Source: Gloeophyllum trabeum ATCC 11539 (lineage: Eukaryota > Basidiomycota > Agaricomycetes > Gloeophyllales > Gloeophyllaceae). Taken from it: 64,000 nucleotides of DNA. The DNA lies in contig NW_006920413.1 in the NCBI RefSeq assembly GCF_000344685.1, positions 191,154 through 255,153 of the forward strand, given 5' to 3'. Below, one piece after another: positions 22,765 through 34,136 of this stretch (position 1 is its first letter; each line of letters opens with the position of its first letter). A model generated the notes under the pieces. The model searched no databases. It saw only the letters and a list, made by a program, of their open reading frames with translations, and was not told the DNA's origin. The translations under genes were made by a program, and so were the position numbers.

Positions 22765-23776
22765 AGCTTTTACGCATTTTCAGGCGTTGAAGGATCTCTT
22801 TCCGCGAAAATCGCCCACCCTAAATGGAGGAACTGCCGTGCTGCACCTCTCTGCATTCGTGCTATCTTGAATACATGACTATTCAAGACGGCACCCATGT
22901 CGGGCGACGTGCTTACTGCGTCCAACCATCTTGACGAACGGCGAAGCGGCCGGACCACGGTATCCCCTGCTCGTGGTCGCCACGTCATCACGCAAATCTC
23001 GTTGGCCATAGCTCTCTTTCAAGTTTCGACTGATTGGAATCAAGCACTGGCATGTCGTGATCTAGACCTCTCGTCGTAACACCCTCGTCCATCGGGGCGT
23101 CCACATGAAACGGTGCAAATCTGCAACGCGAAGTGTGCCTTCAGTTGATCTCAATATCGGGATCGGTGCGCGCATCGCCATAGCGAAGATGTCGATAATC
23201 TGTGACGGCGCGCTGCATAGTTCGCCATGTTCCGGCGTAGTGGCGAATGGTATTCCATCCTGTATCGTATTTCTCCTATTCCGACGTACTGATCGTGGTC
23301 AGCATCAACATCGGAAGGTCCTGGGAAGCACATTATATGCAAGAAGGAGCTACTCCGTCGTCGTTTCCCAGTCCGCGTGCTCGCAATACGACGGTATTCG
23401 TGGTTCAAATGAGGACAAGCACACTGCAAACTTATCGTCTTCTTGCCTGTACGAGCGACATTTCCCGTAGGCTTGCTGCGCCTCGGGACCGACTTAATGC
23501 CGACGGCTCCGTGCTGGAAAGTTCAAAGTCAGCGGGTGTACTACTACCAGGCTTGTCAGCGTTGCTTGCTTCTTTCTGACAATTCTGCCCATGTCTGCAT
23601 TAGCTGCACGCGGGTCGTTTCGTAGAAGTCGGCCCCCGGTGTGCTGCAGAGGAGCTTCTCTGCCCTGCTAGTCGCGTGACAGCTCGAAGTCTGGACCAGG
23701 TAGCCTGAAGATATGTTGAAACCATCGCAACATATCGATTTTAGGTGAGTTGGCCTGACGTCAGTAGCTGAGTTCG

Positions 23777-24304
23777 CTATCTTGACAGGTATGTCTGATT
23801 ATCACCCGCCACAAAGTGTGGTCCTGTCAGTGCGTCGTTCTGGGACATTCTGCGTTCCATATGTTCGCAATCTTGTTGGCACTGGGAAGGCATACGACCA
23901 TACGCACCTGGGAAGTAACGTTTATTTTTACGTCGTACGGAAAATGACCTATGTCTAGATGATGTGCCGGGACGCACGCTGCGCAGCCAGCACGAGCACG
24001 ACGTTGATGTGTCATTGACATAAACATTCCGTTCGGAGAGCTTTGGGCGAGAGGGATCGTAATTACTGCTTTGACCGAGGCCGGAGCGTACACCAGCGAC
24101 GAGATGGTGCCGTAACGCTTCTTCTGTGGTACCCACGTTGATCATGGTTGAACGGTTACTGATGGCATGCTGTTCACGAGTCAGTGCTGCTAGCAGCGTC
24201 GCTGTGGCTGGACGATCGCGAATATGCTCGTAGACTTCTTTTGAGCATGTCTTGATTCGGAACAATGTATTCAGTTCCTCGACAGTGCTCCACGGCCTAA
24301 ACAT
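23777..24304 (-). CDS. Possible hypothetical protein
   Basis: An ATG-initiated frame of 175 codons. The first 60 residues (beginning MFRPWSTVEELNTLFRIKT) look like helical protein; later residues are less convincing, and a GTGGGT donor near 24145 could end the coding exon there. No domain was recognised. It may be a first exon of a larger gene or chance. Confidence 0.28.
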   Translation of the reverse strand: MFRPWSTVEELNTLFRIKTCSKEVYEHIRDRPATATLLAALTREQHAISNRSTMINVGTTEEALRHHLVAGVRSGLGQSSNYDPSRPKLSERNVYVNDTSTSCSCWLRSVRPGTSSRHRSFSVRRKNKRYFPGAYGRMPSQCQQDCEHMERRMSQNDALTGPHFVAGDNQTYLSR

Positions 24305-24791
24305 TACATTGGCTTATCTCGCTATAACGGACCCATATCTTCCCAAGAGGCTTCTTTTGACTCGTACTATCTTTAAACTACTTCCCTCGAAGACACTGGG
24401 AGATCAGTTGACTTTGCACCTCGAACGACAACATGAAGAACTTCAAGACGCAGCAAGAGTAATAGCTCCTTCTTTCTCATTCGACGCTTTATGCGTCCAC
24501 ATTAGCTATGGTTTCGGAGGGCTACCGTGCTCCCGACGAACGATAATAGACGTCTTCTGGCCATGATCCTGGAGTATTTTCTGGTGCTCGCCTATCGACG
24601 TCTATATTCGTCCATATGCACATAACGGGAGAGCTCGCCCACGACCTCAGGCTTCTATCTAACATCTGCAGATGAACTCTGTCCGGGGCACCGGTTTCCC
24701 TCAGCTATTCAGGACCCCCTTCCACGCGGGACTCCTCTCGGAAACAGGCAGGTAAATGCAGCCGTGCGTCATGGTGCAGGTTCTGCGGAAC

Positions 24792-24799
24792 TATAAGTA
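24792..24799 (+). promoter_or_regulatory. TATA box of the aspartic protease gene
   Basis: TATAAGTA lies 105 bp upstream of the ATG at 24904, with no intervening ATG except in the leader context GGCATGCG, which closes rapidly. Confidence 0.45.
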
Positions 24800-24903
24800 G
24801 GTAGGCATGCGACTATAGACTCTCAAGCTCGAGTCGGTGTTCCCCTCGACTAGCATCAGGCAGCAGCCCTCTCTAGCGAATAGTGCAGCACCCCGAGCTC
24901 GCC

Positions 24904-26532
24904 ATGTTCCGCTTCACTGCTCTTCTGTCCTTGCTGTTCATCGCTCTTGGAGCGGCAGCTTCCCCCGTCCCGGCCCCTAGTACGGCAACCATGCCGATCG
25001 CCAGGAGGTTCAAGACAAACTCCAATGGCGTGGCTAAGATCGTGGAGAATGACCGCGCTCGCATTGCTCACCTGAAGAACCTCTCTAAGGATAAGGCGGC
25101 GAGCTCGAAGCGTGCTGAGTACTCATTCTCGGTGACGAACGGTGCTGTAGGTGCTTTCCCAAGTATAATTTGAGGAGCTATGCTGATTTCCATGATAGGT
25201 CTCTTACTATGCTACTGTCGGCGTCGGTAGCCCGGCCACCGACTGTTCGTGGGCAATTCATTTATCAGAGGCCGTAGCGCTTTCCTTACACATTTTCTTC
25301 TTCGGCAGACACTCTCATCGTGGACACTGGTAGCTCCAACACCTGGGTCGGCGCGTACCAGCGGTACACCAGGACGAGTACCAGTAAGAGTACCGGTGAC
25401 CGGGTGGTAGGTGTGCCAATATCCCTACGATATATCTATTATTGACCTCCAGCTGTATTCAGGAAGTCAGCTACGGCTCTGGAGCGTTCGAGGGAACGGA
25501 GTGTAAGTATTCGCGGATCTGTTCTGTTTCACATGGTCCTTACTTCCTGTCTCCAGACACGGACCGTGTGACACTCTCCTCGAACTTGGTCATCAACTCT
25601 CAGTCCATCGGTGTCGCCTCAGAATCAGAAGGTTTCGGGGACGGCGTTGACGGTATACTTGGCATCGGTCCCACCGACCTCACTGAAGGTAAGGAAGCTG
25701 TACATTGCAGGAAGATCCACAATCCTGACCTCATTAATCTAGGCACTGTCTCCAATGTCAATGAGGTTCCAACGGTGACCGATAATCTCTACTCTCAGGG
25801 AACTATCTCCTCGGATGCCGTTGGTGTATTCTTTGCGCCTACCACGTCTGAGTCCGACACCAACGGCGAGTTGACCTTTGGTGGCGCTGACACCACCAAG
25901 TACACCGGCACCCTAAACTACGTTCCTGTTACTACTACGGAGCCGGCTAGCTACTACTGGGGTGTCAACCAGGAGGTTACATACAACGGCGAGACCATTC
26001 TGTCTGAGACCGCCGGTATCGTCGACACTGGTACAACCCTCGTTTACCTGGCTACCGGTATGAAAACTTGCACTCTTTGAGCGATATGCGCAACTGATTT
26101 TATTATCCTTTCCAGACGCCTATGACCGCTATGTCAGTGCCACTGGTGCCACTCTGGACTCGGAAAACACCGGTTTGCTTGAGATCAGCGCTGCGCAATA
26201 CGCTGCCCTGCAGACTTTGGACTTCAACATTGGTGGCACGACCTATGGTCTCACGGCTAACGGACAGATCTGGCCGCGATCCTTGAACACCTACATCGGT
26301 GGGTCCAGCGGGAGCATCTACTTGGTCGTCAACGACGTGAGTTCTGGTGTTATACTCTGATCTGACTATGCGTTAATATCCTCCGATCATGAAGCTCGGG
26401 AGCGACAGCGGTGAGGGCCTTGACTTCATCAACGGGTACACCTTCCTCGAGCGTTTCTACACTGTCTTCGATACCACGACTTCCTCCATCGGGTTTGCGA
26501 CGACCTCTTATACCGACGCTACGACCAATTAG
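24904..26532 (+). CDS. Secreted aspartic protease, polyporopepsin-like (family A1)
   Basis: Eight exons with consistent phases (24904-25146, 25199-25244, 25309-25406, 25463-25502, 25557-25688, 25743-26057, 26116-26337, 26395-26532) give 410 aa. A signal peptide (MFRFTALLSLLFIALGAAAS) is followed by a propeptide to about residue 75. The mature enzyme has both catalytic triplets: DTGS at residue 102 in LIVDTGSSNTWVG and DTGT at residue 281 in GIVDTGTTLVYLA. The flap segment VSYGSGAFEGTEY and the C-terminal strand FYTVFDTTTSSIGFATT are in place. Few cysteines are present, as in polyporopepsin. Basidiomycetes secrete such acid proteases for extracellular protein breakdown. The many short exons are usual for this family in Agaricomycetes. 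Confidence 0.93.
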
Positions 26533-28405
26533 ACGGGGGTAATGGGCACTGTGAAGGGTCATGGATGTATTGCTACGTCTTTAAGGACTAATGTATGAGA
26601 AATGTACTGGCAGTGTACTGGCAGTAGAAACGAAGCAATAGGGTAGAGGTTCATAAGGAGCTAGAGGTGTTACTCATTGGTCTTCGCTCGACTCATGCCA
26701 CATGCCGTTTCAAACCAGTCCTTTCACCTGCAGACCGCAGGCCCAGCTGCTGCAGTCTGGCTACCGACCTATATCCGTGACTCAAGGCTCTTCTACCACG
26801 ACGCTGAATTCCTTGGAGCTTCGCGGGCGCTCGGAGACAGCAATGTGCTAACGGAAGATATGGAAAAGGGCGGACCGGGCACATATCGCCCCAGTCCACC
26901 TAGTTGCCCATGGCAGCACCGAGTGCCATGTTCCAATGGATAATTCGCGGGCTGCGCAGCATGGTGTTATTTTTTTGGTTATGGTAGTACGGGACGAGTG
27001 GCCCTTCACAAGATCCGCCATGTGACACTGGCAAAGGTATTGGCCGACCAGAAGACCAATGATATATGAACATACGGGTAGTGAGGATGCGTGCAGCAGC
27101 ATGGGGCTCTCCATTACCTGTAAACGGTTCACCACAACGTATCAAATTGGGCGTCAGTGGGACAGCCCAAAGCTGAGGTATAATCATGATCCTCTGGCTC
27201 CTAATATTTCAGGCCAAAATTTGAGGATCCACGGCACAGATCCTACAGGTCTAAGCCCTTCCGATACTAGCTTCAAGTGCAGGATTTTGGGAGCCCCTCG
27301 ATGATACATGGAGTCCGTTGGCTGCTCGTAAGCGCGAAAGATACCAGTCAAGAAATTCAAATTCACGACGACCCAGAGGAAATTCGCACTTATCGTCACG
27401 ATACCTGGATAAGCCCTCCGGTGGGGATACATCCGGAGGTCAGCGACAAGGGACGTTTATAAAATCCAATGACGGAGAGGGGCTGACCTGAGTGAAAAAA
27501 CATGGGCTAGTATACTGGCGAAATTGAGAATGGATATGGATAAGATGCATGGCAGCGCAGACGATCACAGCACAGCTGCCTCGCTAAAGCACAAGCTCGG
27601 GGGAAGATCGAATGTCTACAGCGGTCGATCCATGAGGGGTAGGTGCATATTATATCTTGTTGCCTTGCGACTCTGGCCCTCAGGGATTAGTCTTCTCTGC
27701 CAAGGTTCAGGGATCTCAATGGAACGGTGCTTGGCCGATTACTCCTTTAACTTGGTCAGGACCCCACCCGCAATTGCTAGTACAGAGGGCATTAAGGAGT
27801 CCAACAATGGCCAAGTTAGTACGGAACGGATGCCATTGGCAAACTGCAGGGTATCCGCACCGGCAATGACTAGCTATAGCAAAACAGGCTGAGACTCAGA
27901 AGGGTTACGAAGCGGGTGTGACGAGCGCGATGAGTCACACGCACTGGCACCTGAGATTTGAGTCTCCGGGACGCTTCGGGCAAAATCGAAAATCTTGATA
28001 ACATTTCGCTGGCAGTTTCAGTCTGCAATTGCGCGCAGAAAAACCAGGCATTGAACGGATGCTACATTGTAAGCCCAACATGCAGATACAATACTAGTAA
28101 AGACGACAAGTCCTCCCACACAGCTGACGCAGATAGGGGGTATCAGATAATACGTGGCATCCCTCCCTTGAAAAGACGATGATGATTACACTGTCAACAA
28201 CACAACAACAACAAGCCCAGCGCGAGTAGGAAACAACAAAGGGAATGAAACTGAAACAGTGCGGCACGGACGACAACAACAACATGCAGACAATAATAAG
28301 ACAGAAACCGACAAGCATATAAGAATACCAGACAGCTCTGGGGGCTGGATCCGCGAGTAAAGATGCAATATCTCTAGGAAACCAAGTAGGTCTCTCCACC
28401 TGTCT
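26533..28405. other. Intergenic, 1.9 kb, no gene recognised
   Basis: 3' flanks of the protease gene and of the minus-strand lysine-rich gene. Frames of up to 122 codons occur on the plus strand (27524-27892) but have random-looking composition and no splice partners. Confidence 0.4.
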
Positions 28406-30510
28406 TTACTTCTTCCTCCCCCCCGTCTCACGCTTTTGGCGAGTGGCAGGGTTCCCATGTGTCTTCTCTTTCGACCGTCTGGCTGGCACTGGACGTGACG
28501 ACAGAGGAGGTATCTTTATCTTGAGACTCTCCGTCTCGGGAGCGGCTCTAGGGACCGAGGCAGAGGCAGAACGCGTGATTCTCCCAGTTTGCTCTTGGAC
28601 CTCTGGTAGGGCGTCCGAGGTTTTCCCAGTGGAAGCCGCAGTGGAAGGGGCAGCGACACTGTCTTTCCACTTGTGAACACTGGTTGTCCGTCGACGCGTT
28701 TTTGTGTTTGGTGGACAACTCTCCTTGTCCTGCGCATCTTCACACACGGCGTTGACTCTGCGTTGGTTTACGGCGGATGCCTCAGCTTTGCCCTTCTCTT
28801 TGCTCTTTCGAGCGCCGACCTTCCTTGGCTCTGACTTCTTCGCTATGCCCGGCTGTGTGGGGCTTACCTTGGTGGCTACTCTTTCTTTAGCCTTGGCCTT
28901 GCCCTTGGACTTCGTGGATTGTCTCGCGGCCTTCTCTGAGACCGGCTTGGCTTCCTCGACCACATCAACTTCGGACTCCCCTTCATCTTCGAGCTTGAGG
29001 ACGACCTGACGCTCCTCCTCAGCATCGCCATCATTCACGGTCTCGAGTTGTTTGTGAAGCTCCTCCTCGGAGATGGCGGATAATGCCTTGCTCTTTCCGT
29101 CGGCCTTGCTGTCGCTCCTGGCTCCACTGTCCACGGCGGGCGTGATTTCAGACCCGACGAGAGTTGTACTCCCAGTCGACGGCGTCAAAGAAGGTTGTAA
29201 GTGCGGTAATCCGGAGTCCTTTGGGACACCCCGCAGACGTGCACTTTGTCGTTCCGGCGCCCGTGGCACCTTGATCACCTTTGCCTTCTTGGCACAGGTG
29301 TTCCACTCGCGTTCCTGGGCAGGAGGGGATACAGTAACTTGCGGGGCATTAGGTCCGGTCTCCTCGACTTGAACGTCTGCCTGCGGACTAGTGTCGACAT
29401 CTTTCCCCTGATGATCATTTTCCACCCCATTAGCGTCTGAGGACGTCTCGTTCTCCCTTAGTTGCAGAGGTTCGAGATTGGCAATTACGCTGGAAGTAGC
29501 TGTGGCCTTCGCCATTGACTTGAGAACTCGATCGGAAGGAGGTGGGGGTTCTCGTTTTGTCCTCTTGACGGGTGGCCTGATGACTTGTGCGTCGTCGCCG
29601 TCCTCACCCTCTTTCCCAGCTTCTCGTTTTCTTTTCGCAGACTTTTTCTTCCGTGACGTTACCTTTGATTTCCTTGTAGCTTTTGTTGCTACCTGGGGCG
29701 GCTCTGGAGCTGGGGCTTTTGCCGGCATTTCGCGATAGGTAATCAGCGGAGTGTACCACGCCCTAGGTACAAGCTCCCAAGCACGGCTCTGTCTGTCTAG
29801 CACGTCATCAAGACTCGTTATCCGGGAACTATAAGGTTCTGAATTCGGGACGACTATTCTGCGAGGACTTCGCTCTGTTAGACCGCCCCATGGAGGTCGT
29901 GTCAGCTTTACTATGATAGTTGAGAGGACGGTACACGCACTGAGTTCCTCCCACATTCTCCTCCAACTCTCTTCCCTCTTCTCGGAACACCAAATAAGCC
30001 AGTGCGCTGGCCATGCGGGACTACTGATAAGGAGGAACGCCGCAACTGCAAAAACTCGAGGATCATCGGGGGGTAGGGGTGCATTTTCTATAAACTCCTC
30101 TCGCGTTGCAGACCAACCCCCAAGCCGGTCATGGGCTTTCTGAACTTCATAGATCCATTTCTGGATAGCCGGATGGTACTCGTGTACCAGCTCGTCAGGT
30201 CCCACCTGCCCATCGCCACTTGCCACACTCTCACGCGATCCAGCTATCATTGCAGATTAGTAGGGGGAAGATAGATAGTAGCTCAGAAAGAAGATTCACC
30301 TGGTCGAGCAGCTGGGTGAGGATCAATGCCAAGTTCATTGCCGGTGATTTCCTGGCGTGCAAATGATAGAGGGAACTCGGAGCCAGCCACATCCTCTATG
30401 GCGAAGCCTTCCTCCGATCCGGGCGAGAGTGAGGGCGAGAGTGGTGGCGAGGGAGCACAATACTCGACGTTGAATATAGCCTGACGTAGGATGTTGCCGA
30501 AGGATGTCAT
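28406..30510 (-). CDS. Lysine-rich orphan family protein, paralogue B
   Basis: Function unknown. Three exons (30510-30300, 30243-29941, 29874-28406) give about 660 aa. An N-terminal Ser/Pro-rich stretch leads into a folded-looking part with HPAIQKWIYEV, a hydrophobic VFAVAAFLLISSPAWPAHW segment and a block ending VPRAWYTPLITYREMP. From about residue 225 onward it is disordered, with dense Lys/Arg clusters (KSKVTSRKKKSAKRKR) and alternating acidic stretches, suggesting a nuclear, perhaps nucleic-acid-associated, protein. Paralogue A (1314-3211) shares block order, composition and the phase-1 intron after the EELS/RELS motif. The third exon starts inside what reads as open sequence, so the 67-nt intron is inferred from that comparison and from the GTGCGT donor. 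Confidence 0.75.
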
Positions 30511-33329
30511 AGATTAACAATATGCTTCTGGTCGTCGTGATAGTTATTGTGGCCTCCTGAGGTGTAGGCCTTGGAAATCGACATACCTGTTGAAATCTGA
30601 GCGAATATATATAGGAGACGTGTCGATATGGTTGTAGAACGTAGAGCCCTCAAAACTGAATGAAGCAGGTGTGTGTGCACGTCTCAGGTGGTAAAAGTGC
30701 AAGAGGATGAGGTTGGACGCAGTGTGGCCAGACGCGGTCACAGGCGTGGGAGCATACTCCGCAAGGAAGCACGAATAAGCGCTTACTTGAGGCCTCATTG
30801 TTCTTCGTTGGTAACAGCAGAGAGGAACGAGTGCTGCGATTATTGCAAGAAAGGATGTCTGCTATTTTTTTTAAAAGACGTTCGGCGGGATGGCCAATAT
30901 TTATGCTGCTCTGTCTGTTGTGGCGCGCGAAGTGCAGGTGGCACCTCTGGAAGCAAACCGACTCAATCTCGTAATCATCAAGATACCCACGCTACCGCGT
31001 GCTTTCTGCCGCAAATGACTCTTTCATAACTACAGTCCTGTAAGTAAGTTATATAAAAAAGAAACTGGCGTCGATCTATGCTGATATGAGCGTGTTATTA
31101 TCATCGATTCATGAAGTTGGAAGTCGATAACAAGAAAATGGTGCGGAGATCTGGCTATATTTATTGTTCTCCACCAACAGACTGAGCATTGCGATGAATT
31201 TCAGTCTTCGTTTCTCGGTGCAGCACAGGCATACAGAGGTATCTACACCTAGTCAAATATGCGAAGATGTGTTTCACCTCAGTCCGCTGGATTTTTAAGG
31301 CGACTTTGCTACCAAACGAACATTGTCGGCTAAAGCGTTCGTGGAATTAGCGACCATGGAGCAGAAGAATGTACGCACCTGTGCACCGCCAGACGGAGGC
31401 AAATGCACTCTAAGTACGATATGCAAGAGAGTAGACACTTTCGTTGGCTATCTCTGATAGTAATATTAATGAAGCAACGAGATACTGCCAGTAACAGCCC
31501 AAGCACCAGTCACGGTGTATGCGGGCATGGACGCGTCCATCTCACAGATGGCTTTACACTAGGGCAATATAGAGATGGTCACAGAGGCTCGGGCTTGTCC
31601 CGGCGATCCTGATCTCCTTCAGCTAACAGCAGCGGACTCGTGATTGCGCTTTAGTTTCTTCACCACTTTCAATCGCCCCTTAGTCATATTGATAGAGCGG
31701 CGGGTACGGGGAGTCACAAATGATCGGTCAGCACAATGCAGTAGACCTAATGGAGTCCGAAGGAGTTCCCTAACGCGAGATAGTCTGGTGATCAGTCGCT
31801 ACTCTCCATGCTCTGATGGAGTCCAGGTGCAATCCCCCGGTGGACTGAAATCCTCGTCGCAGAGACATACGTAGGTGACTGATTGGGCACAGGGACGTGA
31901 CCGATTCTATCGAAAGATTCTGGGTTAGCAGGCTCAAAAAGGATCAAGTGAAGATTACATCGGGTATTCCCTAGAACCATAGCGATATGTTATATGCTGT
32001 TCGTGCGCTCCGAGTACTGATATGTGGCGCATCACCTGTAAATGAACGACTCCCTTACTGTCGATGGACTGTCCTGCGCGGTCCACGGCAAGGTTCAGAG
32101 GAGCGTGGGCAATATGACGCTCTCGTATAACTCATCCACGTCAAACTTGACATGGATTCGTCGCCTGTGGATGTCGAGGCGTTGACCCAATTGTAGCCAA
32201 ATTGCCGCCGTTGCGCAGGAAAAGAGTGAAACAATGCACTTGCAGATAACGGACGCACGAAGGACAGCAATATTTTATCAATTCTCGGAACTGAGCGTAG
32301 GCGGTCGCAGAGGAGTGTGAGCGTGAAGCGTAAATGTTCCAAGGGCTCCAAGAAAATCCTATACGTCGGGAAATATTGGCTTACTGTCAGCTGGTAAAGC
32401 CAAGATAACGTACATTAAGAGATGAAAGTCATGGTGACATATCCAGGCACCAGAAGGTGAGATGTATCAGTGTGAACGGCCTCAAGATGCTGTTTCAACT
32501 GTAAGCTGACTTGGATGAAGGATATCAGCAATTGTTGACGTGTTCGTAACTTGCAGTCACCATGGATGAGACTAGCTAGCGAAACGCACACCTAAGTCAA
32601 CGCCACCATTCGATGCGAAAATGAAGGTCAGGTCATGACCTGGATACGTGGGGCGCTTCTGTATATGTTCCCGTGGAGAAACGAAAGACGCGCTGCAATG
32701 CCCCTAGTCAGTTAAAGAATCTTGCAATGTAGCGTACGTGAATAAGTGACGCATGTTATAAACATCTTAAGGTTCAACGCTGAGCCCGTAGCCACGTTAT
32801 GGGGCGGAAAACAGGCCATTGCTCCGTTACGGCTTGCAGACATCCGAGAAGACAATCCAGAGTCAAAACCCTCCAACAGCAATGATGGTGTTCCAGCATA
32901 TCCAGGGTTTGTGCGGAGCTCAAAGAGAGAAACCTCGGCTCGGCCAAATTTCGCGACTATCATGCTACAGCGGACCCATATAGGCGTATGGGATGGGGAG
33001 GGAAATCGATAACGGCAGTCGAAGGTAGAACAGCCCACTTTGCAAGCTCAAAATTCAAAAGGCGGAAGCGCGCGAGATGGAGCGTAGAGCGAGTTACGAC
33101 TTCGGAGGCAAGGAGCCTAAGTTGCCAGCGCGCTGGTGGCGATGCACTTCCAACCGTCTCCCCGAGCCTGAGGAGCCCGGCTTGACACTTAAACCAACGA
33201 CAAGTCAAGAAAGTAGAAGCGAATCGCAATAGTTCTGGGCTCCACATATACAGTCATTTGATGGTTTGCGGTCTGACTGGGGAACCCTAACCTCTAACCC
33301 ACCAGATTCACGAACCCGACGCGTGATCC
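30511..33329. other. Gene-poor stretch, 2.8 kb
   Basis: Apart from the promoter of paralogue B, I see no gene. Some frames near 32750-33250 are open on both strands at once, so none can be trusted. A Cys-rich plus-strand frame near 30835-30960 was considered and rejected. Confidence 0.4.
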
Positions 33330-34136
33330 AAAACATTAGCCAAATGGAGTGGGTCTTCCGTCGTTTGCTGCCCGTGACGATCGCTCACCCTGAGCTTTCA
33401 ACTTACGGGCATGTTACTTGTTCTAACCACATCATCATAGCCTATACCGGGATGGATCCACAGTTGCGTTTCCAGGGAAGGCCATTCAGGATGTCGTCGA
33501 CTTTGAAGATTACAATTCCGGGACAATGGCACTTTTGCACCGCCCGTACCACAGATTTATACCTTTAAGTACTCGTGGAAGGGTTTTATATCTAACTGAT
33601 GCGCTAGGTGAGTTCAATATCGTGTCGTATTCCCTCGACAAGGGCGATGAACGCCTAGTTTTCCTCGAGCAGAACAAAAATCTACTCAGCTGTTTCCTCG
33701 AAGGATATGATGCCAGGACTTAACTTTCAGATAGAAGAACTTCGTCTTGCCGTGACGCCGGCAGTCGTAGCATGTACCGGGACTCCTTCACACATATCGC
33801 CGGTAGACCCGCCCGGTCAAGCCGCACCATATGACCTAACTCACAGGGGAGGCGTCGGCTCAGAGTGGGGACCCTCGCGAGCTTCCTGGATAAGCTTGCC
33901 ATTCCATTGCATGCGAACATGCCCGTTTCCCCACCTGCCACTCAGTGGAGAGCCGTGTTACAGGGGTTCATCTAGGCTTCATGATGAATCCGCACTGTAT
34001 CCGCGCTCTACGCCAATCCATGTTCAGTATTGTTCGGCACATAGAATGCCCAGGTGGATCCGTCGCGATGCCAGAAATCGGACCAGGTGATTGGTGCGTC
34101 GCTCGTCCTGCCGCTTCGAGTCCTTTCCAAGTGTAA
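33330..34136 (+). pseudogene. Fragmented unidentified coding region, possibly a pseudogene
   Basis: Several consecutive segments read like protein on the plus strand but only with introns and at least one frame break. The segments are one around 33435-33720 (YRDGSTVAFPGKAIQDVVDF, then RPYHRFIPLSTRGRVLYLTD), one around 33855-33975 (VGTLASFLDKLAIPLHANMP, then ATQWRAVLQGF) and one around 33975-34136 (NPHCIRALRQSMFSIVRHIE, then GPGDWCVARP, ending at a stop). The last two overlap in different frames with no plausible intron between them, which suggests a frameshift. I recognise no family. It may be a decaying gene or a misread orphan gene. Confidence 0.3.

Larger units (their letters stand above)
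22212..24903. other. Intergenic, 2.7 kb, mostly without recognisable genes
   Basis: It contains the ADE6 promoter on the left and the aspartic protease promoter on the right. Between them are scattered open frames; only the minus-strand frame at 23777-24304 is listed as possible coding. No transposon ends or terminal repeats were noticed. Confidence 0.4.

Noticed and set aside
30673..31029. Plus-strand frame with a cysteine-rich block (CDYCKKGC...LCCSVCC)
   Set aside because: No ATG-led gene context or splice partners; the spacing matches no zinc motif well.
32746..33247. Protein-like frames on both strands
   Set aside because: Both strands are open over the same bases, so neither can be preferred without homology or transcripts.
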